Assembly: GCA_902769255.1 (NCBI GenBank)
Contig: CACXOM010000017.1
Location: forward strand, 1 to 35,524
Direction: 5' to 3'
Source: Oscillospiraceae bacterium
Lineage (GTDB): Bacteria > Bacillota > Clostridia > Oscillospirales > Acutalibacteraceae
DNA length: 35,524 nt
How positions within the stretch are numbered: position 1 is the first letter of the stretch; the number at the start of each line of letters is the position of its first letter. Below, one piece after another: positions 21,856 through 30,610 of the stretch. The notes beneath the pieces are model-generated. The model worked only from the letters and a program-made list of their open reading frames with translations, did not search any database and was not told the origin of the DNA. The position numbers were made by a program, and so were the translations under genes.

Positions 21856-21939
21856 CGAGTCTCTCCTTCTGCGCTAAAAAACCTCAAACCAATTCTTTGG
21901 TTTGAGGTTTTTTAGTTGTAAAACAAGAAAGACTCGAAC
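21856..21939 (+). repeat. tRNA-tail hairpin module 2 (84 nt)
   Basis: A second copy of the module starts with the identical 19 nt of the tRNA-Ser tail and ends with GAAAGACTCGAAC. It has the same 84-nt length, and the starts are 168 bp apart. Its central hairpin (AAAAAACCTCAAACCAA and complement) differs in sequence from that of module 1 but keeps perfect pairing. The region 21940-22080 after it holds further small inverted repeats such as GCGACGG-T-CCGTCGC (21945-21959) and no gene. Confidence 0.75.
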
Positions 21940-22080
21940 TTGAAGCGACGGTCCGTCGCGTGAGGGAGCGTTTGGAGCGCTGCCGGTGGCAGATGAAGCG
22001 ACAAAAAGCGAGTGAGTGTTGCGGGATAATTGCCAAAATTTAAAAAAATTAAAAAAATTACAATTATCCTCTCATTTCTC

Positions 22081-22109
22081 TTGACTTGTAACTGCTTACA
22101 TTCTATAAT
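22081..22109 (+). promoter_or_regulatory. Promoter of the GH94 gene
   Basis: TTGACT (22081-22086) and TATAAT (22104-22109) are 17 bp apart. Confidence 0.8.
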
Positions 22110-22140
22110 GAAGTTATCTTAAAAAAAGAGGATTTTTGGT

Positions 22141-24471
22141 ATGAAAAAAGAAAGAACATACTCAATCGATGTAAGGTCGCTTTACCCCGATTTTGACGAC
22201 TATTACAACACTTCAAAAAAATTCGGTTACTTTAACGAAGAGGGCGACTGCTACACAATTTGCGATTCAAACACGCCACGCCAATGGATGAATATTCTTT
22301 TTAACGACACTTTCGGCTCGATTATTGCCAATAAAGGCGAGGGTTTTACCGCTTACGGCCGTTTTAATGTAAGAGTTACAAGATATTACAATTCCGAACT
22401 TTATTTGGTGCGTGAACTTGACGGCAAAAGGGTTTTAGTGCTTCGCGATGAGCAAACAGACGAAACAATCGACTTGTTCGGTGACGATGCTGTAACCTGC
22501 CGTGTTATGCCGGGCTGTTCAGAATTTTCCGGTTGTCAAAGCGATATTGAATATAAAGTGCGAGTTTTTGTTCCTCGTGATGACAACTGCGAATGTTGGA
22601 TAGTTGAACTTAAAAACAAAGGCAAATTAGACAGAAAGCTCACAATTCACGCAGGGCAAACTTGGGTTTTTCATAACAACACTTGTTGGGGAACTTTTAA
22701 ACCTTGCGAAAATGTTGAAATAAGCGAAATTGAAAACGGATTTTTAGCAAAAGCCGATGGTTTAGTTTTACCTTACAATACCCTTTTCGGCTCGTTTGCG
22801 ATTGAAAAATGCACAAATGCTTTTAAACAAACAAAAACAGAGCATACGCTTTGTTCTTCAAAACGCGACCCTGCAAAATATAAAGATTTTGTTTATAATT
22901 TTGCAAATGTTTTTTCTTCTTTCGATTTAAAAGCAGGCGAAAGCGTTAGCAGAACGGTAGTATCTGCCGCTGACGAAACTGAAAAAGCGGTAGTTGACAG
23001 CGCTAAAAAATATACTGATACTAAAAATGCCGAAACCGCTTTTGATAAAGTTATGAAATATTGGCAAGAACAGTTGAATTACAACACCTGTCGCATACCT
23101 GATAAAAATATGGAAAGGTTTTTAAACACTTGGCTTAAATACCAAGTTGCAATGACCTATATTTTTAACCGCGCGGAATACAACGGCGGTTTTAGAGATG
23201 TTTTGCAAGACGCTTGGGGCGCAATGCTTATAAATCCGAAACACGGTTTAAGAAGGGCTATTGAAGCTATTTCTTATGTTTATACCGACGGACACGGCGT
23301 TAGAAGTTATGATTCAATTGGCGGCGTTTCGATGCCTGAAAACTTTATCGACTGTCCTTTGTGGGCTCACAACACCATTGCTCAATATATTAAAGAAACA
23401 GGCGACTTTTCAATTCTTGACAGAGAAATTCCTTATTTGCACAGCGATGAAAAAGGCACGGTTGAAGAGCATCTTTTAAGAATGCTCGAATACCCTTACA
23501 ATAACCGTGGCGAAAACGGACTTGTAAAAATGTTTGACGGCGACTGGCTTGACGGGCTTACAGGTATTAACCAAAACGGCACCGCAACTTCTGCTTGGGC
23601 TACAATTCAAGCATTTTGGGCTAATAACAATATGGCTGAAATTTACGAGGCGAAAGGCGAAAACGAAAAAGCGCAAATGCTTCGCACACGTTCTGCTGAA
23701 TACAAAAAAATTGTGCGTGATGTCGCTTGGGACGGCAAATGGTATGTTTACGGCTTTAAGAGCGACGGGCTTGCGGTAGGCTCAGCAAAATGCGCCGAAG
23801 GTAAAATTTATCTTAACCCTAACACTTGGGCGATTTTTACAGGACTTGAAGATGACCCGAAACGGATTGAACTTATAAGAAATTCGATTTTCACCTATTT
23901 GACAACGCCTTACGGCTCAATGCTTAACTATCCGCCTTATGTAAACGACTTAACCTGCGGAAGAATAGGCAGTCAGGTGCCGGGCTCTTTTGCAAACGCT
24001 GCCGTTTATTTGCACGCCGCTTCGTTTGAAGTTTTTGCAAAAACAAAACTTCTAAAAACACAAGAAGCACACGACCTTTTTATGCGACTTATTCCAAATC
24101 ATATTGACAACCCCGATTGCCGTAGAACAAGCGAGCCTTATTGCACAGGCAATGTTCATTACGGAACAAACAACGAGCGATATGGAATGAATTTGTTTTC
24201 TTGGTTTACCGCTACACCTGCTTGGTTAATTCACGGCGGTTTTGATGAAATTTTAGATGTAAAGGCCGGATTTGACGGATTATATTTACAACCTTGCGTG
24301 CCTGATGAATGGGAAGAATACGAAGTTAAGCGTTTTTATAAAGGCAAAACCTATTTCTTGAAATTCAAAAAATCTGACGACAAAAAAGGCGTTTTTGCAA
24401 ACGGCGAATTTGTAAGCGAAAACTTTATTTCCGAAAAAACACCGTTTGACACATTTGAAATTTACTATTAA
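22141..24471 (+). CDS. GH94 glycoside phosphorylase
   Basis: The 776-residue cytoplasmic protein has the GH94 layout. The N-terminal beta-sandwich (about 1-280) includes FGYFNEEGDCYTICD and NRQW-like TPRQWMN. The helical catalytic barrel contains YNGGFRDVLQDAWG (347-360), GHGVRSYDSIGG, and GDWLDGL at 467-473, the place of the family motif GDWNDG that carries the catalytic Asp. PNTWAIFTGL and the C-terminal NHYGTNNERYG-type segment also fit. GH94 enzymes split a beta-linked disaccharide with phosphate to give a sugar-1-phosphate. Which one (cellobiose, chitobiose, laminaribiose or another) cannot be told. Leu replaces the usual Asn in GDWND. AGAGGAT precedes the ATG. Confidence 0.83.
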   Translation: MKKERTYSIDVRSLYPDFDDYYNTSKKFGYFNEEGDCYTICDSNTPRQWMNILFNDTFGSIIANKGEGFTAYGRFNVRVTRYYNSELYLVRELDGKRVLVLRDEQTDETIDLFGDDAVTCRVMPGCSEFSGCQSDIEYKVRVFVPRDDNCECWIVELKNKGKLDRKLTIHAGQTWVFHNNTCWGTFKPCENVEISEIENGFLAKADGLVLPYNTLFGSFAIEKCTNAFKQTKTEHTLCSSKRDPAKYKDFVYNFANVFSSFDLKAGESVSRTVVSAADETEKAVVDSAKKYTDTKNAETAFDKVMKYWQEQLNYNTCRIPDKNMERFLNTWLKYQVAMTYIFNRAEYNGGFRDVLQDAWGAMLINPKHGLRRAIEAISYVYTDGHGVRSYDSIGGVSMPENFIDCPLWAHNTIAQYIKETGDFSILDREIPYLHSDEKGTVEEHLLRMLEYPYNNRGENGLVKMFDGDWLDGLTGINQNGTATSAWATIQAFWANNNMAEIYEAKGENEKAQMLRTRSAEYKKIVRDVAWDGKWYVYGFKSDGLAVGSAKCAEGKIYLNPNTWAIFTGLEDDPKRIELIRNSIFTYLTTPYGSMLNYPPYVNDLTCGRIGSQVPGSFANAAVYLHAASFEVFAKTKLLKTQEAHDLFMRLIPNHIDNPDCRRTSEPYCTGNVHYGTNNERYGMNLFSWFTATPAWLIHGGFDEILDVKAGFDGLYLQPCVPDEWEEYEVKRFYKGKTYFLKFKKSDDKKGVFANGEFVSENFISEKTPFDTFEIYY

Positions 24472-24476
24472 ATTTA

Positions 24477-24506
24477 AAACAGCCTGCTTTAAGCAGGGCT
24501 GTTTTT
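24477..24506. terminator. Bidirectional terminator between GH94 and asnB
   Basis: AAAACAGC...TGCTT pairs with AAGCA...GCTGTTTT and is followed by T residues. It lies between the two converging stop codons. Confidence 0.8.
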
Positions 24507-26332
24507 TACTCAATAATACAATCATAATCCGATAAAAACACGTCAAGTTGAACAAGCCATGCGAGCAGTTGCGGTTTTGCCATTAACTGCCCGAACCAAG
24601 TTATATTTTCTTTTTGTTTTAATGATTTATAAACTTCAAAATCCAAAATTTCTGATATTCGGCTGTCTTTTTTCAGCCGTTTTTCAAGCATTTTTGTAAC
24701 GATTTTTTCGTATTTTGGGTTATGTGTTTTCGGGTAGGGCGACTTTTTGCGCCAAAGAATTTTCTCTGGCAAATAATCTTTCATTGCGTTTCGCAACAGC
24801 GCTTTTTCAACCTCGTTTTCAAATTTAATTTTCCAAGGCACATTGTAAACGAACTGCGCTAAGCGGTGGTCGGCAAAAGGCACTCGCACTTCAAGCGATG
24901 ATGCCATACTCATTCTGTCTTTGCGCTCTAACAAATTAGTCATAAAATATTTTATTGAAATGTGCGAGGCTTTTCTCGCCGTTATATCTTCTTCACTGTC
25001 GCTTGGCAAACACTCGACTTCCTCTAAATCTCTTTTATAAATTTTTGATAAATATTCGTAGCCCTCGTCTTGCGCAACAATTTCTTTTTTAAACAAATTT
25101 GCTCTTGCAAAAGGCTTGTGAACAAACGGGAAAAACGGGGAATTTAACATTTCTTTTCGGTAAAACCAAGGGTAACCGCCGAAAATTTCATCGGAACATT
25201 CGCCCGAAATTGCGACAGAATGTTCTTTTTTAACCTGCTCGCAAAAGAAAAGTAACGAAGAGTCAATATCTGCCTGACCCGGAAAATCACGAAATTTTGT
25301 TGCGTTTTCAAGGTATTTTGCTACTGTTTCGCTGTTTGCCGTTAAAACGGTGTGGTCGGTTTTTAAATAATTTGCTAAATACATAGCAAATTCATCGTCA
25401 CCTTGCGGTTGAAAAAGCGATTGTTTAAAATTCTTTTTGTTGCCCTCATATTCAAAAGAATAGGTCGATAAAATTTTGCCCTGCGCTGTATATTCTCTTG
25501 CAACCAACGCCGAAAGCGCCGAAGAATCAAGCCCACCCGATAAAAATGTGCAAAGAGGAACGTCTGATTTTATTTGCCGTTTTACCGTATCTAAAAGCAG
25601 TTTTTTCACCTCATTTGACGCCTCATTCGGCGTTAAATCAAGTTTTTCAGCTTTTAGCGAAAAATATTTGTAAAGGCTTAATCCTTTTTTAGAAAAAGCA
25701 CCGCAATAGCCCGGTTTTATTTCAAAAATGTTTTTAAAAACCGTTTGCCCTTCAAGCGTTATAGGACTTAAAAACATCAACTGCCAAAGCCCTTTTTTAT
25801 CGATTACGGGTTTTACTTTTTCGAGTGTAAGCAGCGCTTTTATTTCAGAAGCGAAAGCAAAAGTGCTGTCAGCCATTGTGTAAAAAAACGGCTTTATTCC
25901 GAAACGGTCACGAGCGAGAAAAACTTGTTGTTTTTGCTCATCAAAAACGGCAAAAGCGAAAATGCCGTTAAGTTTTTCAACGCATTTTTCGCCAAAAACC
26001 ATATAGCAATACAAAACCACTTCGGTATCGCAAGAGGTTTTAAACTCGATTTCTTCACGCTCTAATTCTTTTTTTAACTCTTCGCAGTTGTAAATTTCGC
26101 CGTTGTAAACAATTGTGTAGGAATAGCCGTTTTTGTAGGCTTTCATCGGCTGTTTACCGTTTTCAATATCCATAATGCTAAGGCGATTGTGCGCCAAAAC
26201 GCCGTTTTTAAACTTAAAAATGCCGTTGTCGTCAATTCCTCTGTGTTTTAAAATGCTGTTCATTTTTTGAATTTTCTCAACTTTGTTTTCTATTTTGTTG
26301 TTAAAATCCGCAAGTCCGCAAATAGAACACAT
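24506..26332 (-). CDS. asnB: Asparagine synthase (glutamine-hydrolysing)
   Basis: The 608-residue protein starts MCSICGL, so Cys2 becomes the N-terminal nucleophile of the glutaminase domain (residues 2-~205) after Met removal. Arg-Leu-Ser (HNRLSIMD), VYNGEIYN and CDTEV line the glutamine pocket. The synthetase domain follows with the pyrophosphate loop SGGLDSS and the SGECSDEIFGGYPWF and VRVPFADHRL segments. It makes asparagine from aspartate, ATP and glutamine. The ATG at 26332 is required by the catalytic Cys; a GTG three codons earlier overlaps the ribosome site GAGGTG. It has its own promoter and shares a terminator with GH94. Confidence 0.95.
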   Translation of the reverse strand: MCSICGLADFNNKIENKVEKIQKMNSILKHRGIDDNGIFKFKNGVLAHNRLSIMDIENGKQPMKAYKNGYSYTIVYNGEIYNCEELKKELEREEIEFKTSCDTEVVLYCYMVFGEKCVEKLNGIFAFAVFDEQKQQVFLARDRFGIKPFFYTMADSTFAFASEIKALLTLEKVKPVIDKKGLWQLMFLSPITLEGQTVFKNIFEIKPGYCGAFSKKGLSLYKYFSLKAEKLDLTPNEASNEVKKLLLDTVKRQIKSDVPLCTFLSGGLDSSALSALVAREYTAQGKILSTYSFEYEGNKKNFKQSLFQPQGDDEFAMYLANYLKTDHTVLTANSETVAKYLENATKFRDFPGQADIDSSLLFFCEQVKKEHSVAISGECSDEIFGGYPWFYRKEMLNSPFFPFVHKPFARANLFKKEIVAQDEGYEYLSKIYKRDLEEVECLPSDSEEDITARKASHISIKYFMTNLLERKDRMSMASSLEVRVPFADHRLAQFVYNVPWKIKFENEVEKALLRNAMKDYLPEKILWRKKSPYPKTHNPKYEKIVTKMLEKRLKKDSRISEILDFEVYKSLKQKENITWFGQLMAKPQLLAWLVQLDVFLSDYDCIIE

Positions 26333-26384
26333 AAAATTCACCTCGTTTTAAATCGGGCAACGCAAAAATAAATGTTGCTTTATT

Positions 26385-26413
26385 ATTATATGTAATAATT
26401 TTATTTTTGCCAA
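26385..26413 (-). promoter_or_regulatory. asnB promoter
   Basis: On the minus strand TTGGCA (26408-26413) and TATAAT (26385-26390) are 17 bp apart. The whole 348-bp gap 26333-26680 is very AT-rich. Besides this promoter and that of argG it shows only small AT palindromes such as TTTATGCATAAA near 26512, and no gene. Confidence 0.7.
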
Positions 26414-26608
26414 AACTTTCAATTTTTAAACAACAATTATATTATTGTTTTTTACAAATAAACTAATAAATATTCGTAAATCTAAAGCCATTTTTGCATA
26501 ATATTCATTATTTTATGCATAAAATGTGTAAAATGACATAAAAAACAAAATAATGCGGTTATTTGCTTTGTTTATTTTGATAAAATTAAAAAAATTGCGG
26601 TAAAAGTA

Positions 26609-26637
26609 TTGACTTTTTATTCATTGTTATGTATAAT
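26609..26637 (+). promoter_or_regulatory. argG-argH promoter
   Basis: TTGACT (26609-26614) and TATAAT (26632-26637) are 17 bp apart, ahead of AAAAAGGAG. Confidence 0.8.
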
Positions 26638-26643
26638 TATGCA
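26630..26643. promoter_or_regulatory. Possible ArgR (ARG) box
   Basis: TGTATAATTATGCA matches the core pattern TGAATWWWWATTCA at 12 of 14 positions and covers the -10 box. Arginine repression of argGH is well known in Firmicutes, but an AT-rich match of this kind can arise by chance. Confidence 0.35.
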
Positions 26644-26680
26644 CAGAAAATGAAATTTAACAAAAAGGAGACTTTTTATT

Positions 26681-27910
26681 ATGAATAAAAAAGATATTAA
26701 AAAAGTAGTTTTGGCTTATTCTGGCGGACTTGATACTTCAATTATCATTCCTTGGCTTAAAGAAAATTACAACAATTGCGAGGTTATCGCAGTTTCCGGC
26801 AATGTCGGTCAGGCAAGCGAGCTTGAAGGTCTTGAAGAAAAAGCGTTAAAAACAGGTGCTTCAAAACTTTATGTTGAAGATTTGACCGAAGAGTTTTTAA
26901 CAGACTGCGTTTTCCCTTGCGTTCAAGCAGGCGCAAAATATGAAGACTATTTGCTCGGTACCGCTTTTGCTCGTCCTGCAATCGGTAAAAGAATTGCCGA
27001 AATCGCTATAAAAGAGGGCGCTGACGCTATTTGCCACGGTTGCACAGGTAAAGGTAACGACCAAGTTCGTTTTGAAATGGCAATTAAAGCATTCGCTCCT
27101 GATATGACAATTATCGCTCCTTGGCGTGAGTGGGACATTAAATCAAGAGATGAAGAGATTGATTATGCCGAAGCGCATAACATTCCACTTAAAATTACAA
27201 GAGAAACTAACTATTCTAAAGATAAAAATATTTGGCACTTATCGCACGAGGGTCTTGACCTTGAAGACCCTGCAAACGAGCCTCAATATGCAAAAGAGGG
27301 CTTTTTAGAAATGGGCGTTGCTCCTGAGCAGGCTCCTGACAAAGCAACTTATGTTACTTTGCATTTTGAAAAAGGTATTTGTACCGCAATTGACGGCAAA
27401 GAAATGGGCGCTGTTGAAGTTGTAGATACACTTAATAAATTAGGCGGCGCAAACGGTATCGGTCTTTTAGATATTGTTGAAAACAGACTTGTAGGTATGA
27501 AATGCCGTGGCGTTTACGAAACTCCGGGCGGTGCTATTCTTTATCAGGCACACCAAATTCTTGAAACAATTACTCTTGATAAAGAAACTTCGCACTACAA
27601 AGCGCTTGTTGCTCAAAAGTTGGGCGAAATCGTTTACAATGCGCAATGGTATACACCACTTACCGAGGCTATTTTGGCTTTTGTTAAGAAAACACAGGAA
27701 ACTGTTACAGGTGATGTTAAAGTTAAACTTTACAAAGGTAACATTATTAACGCAGGCGTAACTTCACCGTTCTCACTTTATGACCCTGAAATCGCAACAT
27801 TTGATGAAGATGATGTTTACGACCAAGCTGAAAGCAAAGGCTTTATCGACCTTTACGGCTTGCCTGTAACTGTTATTTCAAAAATGAAAGAGAAAAACAA
27901 CCTTAAATAA
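26681..27910 (+). CDS. argG: Argininosuccinate synthase
   Basis: The 409-residue protein has the N-type ATP pyrophosphatase loop AYSGGLDTS at 12-20, the [13 protein letters not shown] block, and APWREWD and SYDP-like [11 protein letters not shown] segments. It joins citrulline and aspartate using ATP to form argininosuccinate, the penultimate step of arginine synthesis. The length is normal. AAAAAGGAG lies just before the ATG. argH follows after 57 bp on the same strand, so the two genes form an operon for the last two steps. Confidence 0.97.
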   Translation: MNKKDIKKVVLAYSGGLDTSIIIPWLKENYNNCEVIAVSGNVGQASELEGLEEKALKTGASKLYVEDLTEEFLTDCVFPCVQAGAKYEDYLLGTAFARPAIGKRIAEIAIKEGADAICHGCTGKGNDQVRFEMAIKAFAPDMTIIAPWREWDIKSRDEEIDYAEAHNIPLKITRETNYSKDKNIWHLSHEGLDLEDPANEPQYAKEGFLEMGVAPEQAPDKATYVTLHFEKGICTAIDGKEMGAVEVVDTLNKLGGANGIGLLDIVENRLVGMKCRGVYETPGGAILYQAHQILETITLDKETSHYKALVAQKLGEIVYNAQWYTPLTEAILAFVKKTQETVTGDVKVKLYKGNIINAGVTSPFSLYDPEIATFDEDDVYDQAESKGFIDLYGLPVTVISKMKEKNNLK

Positions 27911-27931
27911 CTGAATATTTTGAAAGGAACT

Positions 27932-27955
27932 GTCTGCCCGAAATTTCGGGCAGAC
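27932..27955 (+). other. Perfect palindrome between argG and argH
   Basis: GTCTGCCCGAAA is followed directly by its reverse complement, with no T-run. The only good ribosome site for argH (AAAGGA, about 27922-27928) lies before this palindrome. Folding would bring it to about 15 nt from the ATG. Confidence 0.7.
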
Positions 27956-27967
27956 TGAATTAATATT

Positions 27968-29338
27968 ATGGAAAAAATGTGGGCAGGGCGTTTTCAAAAA
28001 GCGCTTGATAAAGAGGCTGACGACTTTAATTCTTCAATACATTTTGACTGCAAAATGTATAAACAAGATATTAAAGGTTCAATAGCGCACGCCGAAATGC
28101 TTAGCAAACAAGGCATTATCAGCGAAGAGGAAAAAGACATTTTAATAAAAGGGCTTAAATCTATTTTAGGCGACATTGAAAACGGCGAATTGCAAATTGA
28201 TATGAACGCCGAAGACATTCATATGTTTGTTGAGTCAGAACTTACCAAAAGAGTCGGCGACACAGGCAAAAAGCTTCATACCGCAAGAAGTCGAAACGAC
28301 CAAGTTGCGCTTGATGTTAGAATGTTTTTGCGTGATGAGGTTGAAGAAGTTTGCTCGCTTATTAAAGATTTATTAAAAGCGATTGTTGAAAAAGCCCAGC
28401 AAAATAAATCGACCATAATGCCGGGTTACACCCATTTGCAAAGGGCGCAACCTATTGTTTTTGCGCATCATTTATTAGCCTATGCTATGATGTTCGCACG
28501 TGATATAACTCGACTTAAAGATGCGCAAAAAAGAATGAATTTATCGCCTATCGGCTGTTGTGCGCTTGCCGGCACAACTTTTGATACCGACCGTTATTTT
28601 GAGGCGCAACAGTTAGGTTTTGACGGCATTACTTTAAACTCGCTTGACGGCGTTTCCGACAGAGATTTTTGCGTTGAAATTATGAGCGCAATTTCAATTA
28701 TTATGATGCACTTATCACGCTTTTCAGAGGAGGTTATTCTCTGGTCTTCGCTCGAATTTTCTTTTGTTGAACTTGACGATGCTTACACAACCGGCTCTTC
28801 GATTATGCCGCAAAAGAAAAACAGCGATATTGCCGAACTTGTTCGTGGTAAAACAGGCAGAGTTTACGGCGATTTAATGGCACTTCTTACAACGCTTAAA
28901 GGCTTGCCTCTTGCTTATAACAAAGATATGCAGGAAGATAAAGAGGCGGTTTTTGACAGCATTGAAACGGTTAAAAAATGCCTTAAAAACTTCGCTCCTA
29001 TGATTGCCACAATGAAAGTAAAATCTGAAAATATGTATAAAGCGGCGCAGGGCGGTTTTATAAACGCAACCGACCTTGCTGATTATCTTGCTAAAAAAGG
29101 CTTGCCTTTTAGAACCGCTTATAAAATTGTGGGGCAGTTAGTCGCTTATTGCATTGCAAACGATAAAGTGCTTGATAGCGTAACGCTTGAAGAATATAAG
29201 CAGTTCTGCGATGTTTTTGAAGATGATTTATATCAGGAAATAAGCCTTGAAACTTGTGTGAACAAGCGAATTTCGGCAGGCGGTACAGGCCCCGACTCAG
29301 TCGATAAACAAATTGAATTTATTAAAAATTTGTTATAA
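27968..29338 (+). CDS. argH: Argininosuccinate lyase
   Basis: The 456-residue protein belongs to the fumarase/aspartase superfamily. It has the opening KMWAGRF, SIHFDCKM, the HTARSRNDQV block, the TxxH-bearing GYTHLQRAQP and the signature GSSIMPQKKNSD with the catalytic Ser loop. It splits argininosuccinate into arginine and fumarate. Start and length match the family. There is no ribosome site directly before the ATG; the nearest is on the other side of a 24-bp palindrome. A strong terminator follows. Confidence 0.97.
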   Translation: MEKMWAGRFQKALDKEADDFNSSIHFDCKMYKQDIKGSIAHAEMLSKQGIISEEEKDILIKGLKSILGDIENGELQIDMNAEDIHMFVESELTKRVGDTGKKLHTARSRNDQVALDVRMFLRDEVEEVCSLIKDLLKAIVEKAQQNKSTIMPGYTHLQRAQPIVFAHHLLAYAMMFARDITRLKDAQKRMNLSPIGCCALAGTTFDTDRYFEAQQLGFDGITLNSLDGVSDRDFCVEIMSAISIIMMHLSRFSEEVILWSSLEFSFVELDDAYTTGSSIMPQKKNSDIAELVRGKTGRVYGDLMALLTTLKGLPLAYNKDMQEDKEAVFDSIETVKKCLKNFAPMIATMKVKSENMYKAAQGGFINATDLADYLAKKGLPFRTAYKIVGQLVAYCIANDKVLDSVTLEEYKQFCDVFEDDLYQEISLETCVNKRISAGGTGPDSVDKQIEFIKNLL

Positions 29339-29342
29339 AAAC

Positions 29343-29375
29343 AAACCCCTCTCACATAATGTGAGAGGGGTTTTA
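29343..29375. terminator. Bidirectional terminator, copy 1 of a duplicated 33-bp sequence
   Basis: AAACCCCTCTCAC and GTGAGAGGGGTTTT pair around ATAAT. It ends argH on the plus strand and the Ig-like gene on the minus strand. An identical sequence is found at 30564-30596. Confidence 0.9.
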
Positions 29376-29382
29376 GTTGGTA

Positions 29383-30237
29383 TTAATATAAGTAATATTG
29401 AACTTCTAATCCATAATCAGGGTGATAGGTCCAAGCAATGTAAAAGCCCTTGTCTTTATAATACACCGTTTGTCTACCCATAACCCAATTTGTATAATCC
29501 ATTTGTTCAAAAACAGAATCAGGAACACCTAATTCTTTATGAATTTTTTTTATCGCATTACAAACTTCTGTTACATATGTATACGAATAATAATAGTCAT
29601 TGCCTTCTTCAATATCGTAAGGATTTTCATCTAAATACAAGTAACTTCCGTTAGAACTTACTGTTGCCCATTCGCTATCGCAATACATATTAAATAAATT
29701 TTTAAAATTTGGGTAAACAATTAATTTGCACTTTTTAGTAACGCCGTTGCGTGTCGCGCTTATAGTGCAACTACCGACTTTTACTGTTTCAATTTCTCCA
29801 TTGTAATCAACTGTGGCAATTTTTTTGTTTGATGATTTCCATTTAATATCGCCGTAACCGCCTTTATAATCTAAATATTTAGTTTTGCCCACAACAAGTT
29901 TCAAACTGCTTTTTAAAAGTTTGAATTTTTTATATACTTTAACTTTGCAAGTATATTTTTTGCCGGAGCATTTTGCAATAATTTTTGCTGTGCCTGCTTT
30001 TTTAGCAGTTACTTTGCCGTTTGAACTAACTTTGGCAACCGAACTTTTACTACTGCTCCATTTAACTTTTCTTTTAGCGTTTTTCAAAGTCAATTTTTTG
30101 GTTTTGCCTACAATTAAAGTTATTGAAGTTTTTGAAAGTTGAACTTTCGCTTTTGCGCTTGCTGTAACATAAGTTGTTGATGTAACAATTGAAAACATCA
30201 TTACAAAAACTAAAAACAGCGTTATGTGTTTTTTCAT
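29383..30237 (-). CDS. Secreted protein with two BIG2 Ig-like domains
   Basis: The 284-residue product has a signal peptide (HITLFLVFVMMFSIVTSTTYV, cleavage probably after ASA near residue 29) given here by its hydrophobic core. Two BIG2 domains follow, at about 31-102 (LSKTSITLIVGKTKKLTL, then VKWSSSKSSVAKVSSNGKVT) and 103-173 (LLKSSLKLVVGKTKYLDY, then IKWKSSNKKIATVDYNGEI). The last ~110 residues, rich in Tyr and acidic residues, are of no family I know. It is probably displayed or released at the cell surface. A consensus promoter whose spacer overlaps a 36-bp palindrome precedes it, and the XRE regulator is divergent. A ribosome site (AAAGGG) lies upstream. Confidence 0.8.
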   Translation of the reverse strand: MKKHITLFLVFVMMFSIVTSTTYVTASAKAKVQLSKTSITLIVGKTKKLTLKNAKRKVKWSSSKSSVAKVSSNGKVTAKKAGTAKIIAKCSGKKYTCKVKVYKKFKLLKSSLKLVVGKTKYLDYKGGYGDIKWKSSNKKIATVDYNGEIETVKVGSCTISATRNGVTKKCKLIVYPNFKNLFNMYCDSEWATVSSNGSYLYLDENPYDIEEGNDYYYSYTYVTEVCNAIKKIHKELGVPDSVFEQMDYTNWVMGRQTVYYKDKGFYIAWTYHPDYGLEVQYYLY

Positions 30238-30270
30238 ATAATATACACACCCTTTCTAAATTATACCTTG

Positions 30271-30299
30271 ATTATATAACAAAATGTTATATTTGTCAA
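30271..30299 (-). promoter_or_regulatory. Promoter of the BIG2 protein gene
   Basis: On the minus strand TTGACA (30294-30299) and TATAAT (30271-30276) are 17 bp apart. Confidence 0.85.
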
Positions 30300-30313
30300 T
30301 ATAACATTTTGTT
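30278..30313. promoter_or_regulatory. 36-bp palindromic operator between divergent genes
   Basis: AACAAAATGTTATATT, TGTC and the exact complement of the first arm make a palindrome with 16-bp arms. It covers the -35 box and spacer of the BIG2 gene and lies just before the -10 (TATAAT, 30319-30324) of the XRE gene. It is the probable binding site of that regulator. Confidence 0.7.
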
Positions 30314-30358
30314 TTGTTTATAATGTTTGTACAGACTACACAAAAGAAGGTGTGCAAT

Positions 30359-30559
30359 TTGTACAAGAGGATTAGAGAATTGCGAGAAGACAACGATTTA
30401 TTACAGCAAGATTTGGCTGATTATCTTCATTGCTCGCAAGTTGCATATTCTCATTACGAGCGAGGAACACGAGATATTCCAACCGTTGTTTTAATTGCGC
30501 TTGCAAAGTTTTATAACACAACAACCGATTATATTTTAGGGTTGAAAGATAAAGAATAG
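30359..30559 (+). CDS. Small XRE-family regulator (second related copy), TTG start
   Basis: The 66-residue protein is a single helix-turn-helix (LLQQDLADYLHCSQVAYSHY, ERG) ending TTDYILGLKDKE. It is similar to the regulator at 9046-9243. A TTG start at 30359 is chosen because GAAGGTG lies six bases upstream and the product then aligns with its relative. The ATG at 30323 overlaps the -10 box and would add residues foreign to the family. The divergent BIG2 gene and the palindrome between them suggest it controls both genes. The duplicated terminator follows its stop. Confidence 0.82.
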   Translation: MYKRIRELREDNDLLQQDLADYLHCSQVAYSHYERGTRDIPTVVLIALAKFYNTTTDYILGLKDKE

Positions 30560-30563
30560 AATA

Positions 30564-30596
30564 AAACCCCTCTCACATAATGTGAGAGGGGTTTTA
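30564..30596. terminator. Bidirectional terminator, copy 2 of a duplicated 33-bp sequence
   Basis: The 33-bp sequence is identical to 29343-29375. It ends the XRE gene on the plus strand and the adhE-kinase transcript on the minus strand. Confidence 0.9.
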
Positions 30597-30610
30597 TTTT
30601 TGTGCAAACT

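Noticed and set aside
26495-26507. Second ARG-box-like sequence TGCATAATATTCA upstream of argG
   Set aside because: The spacing between half-sites is one base too short and the region is so AT-rich that chance matches are likely.
26333-26680. T-box or riboswitch leader in front of asnB or argG
   Set aside because: No T-box sequence, specifier stem or terminator-antiterminator pair is visible; both genes have short leaders.
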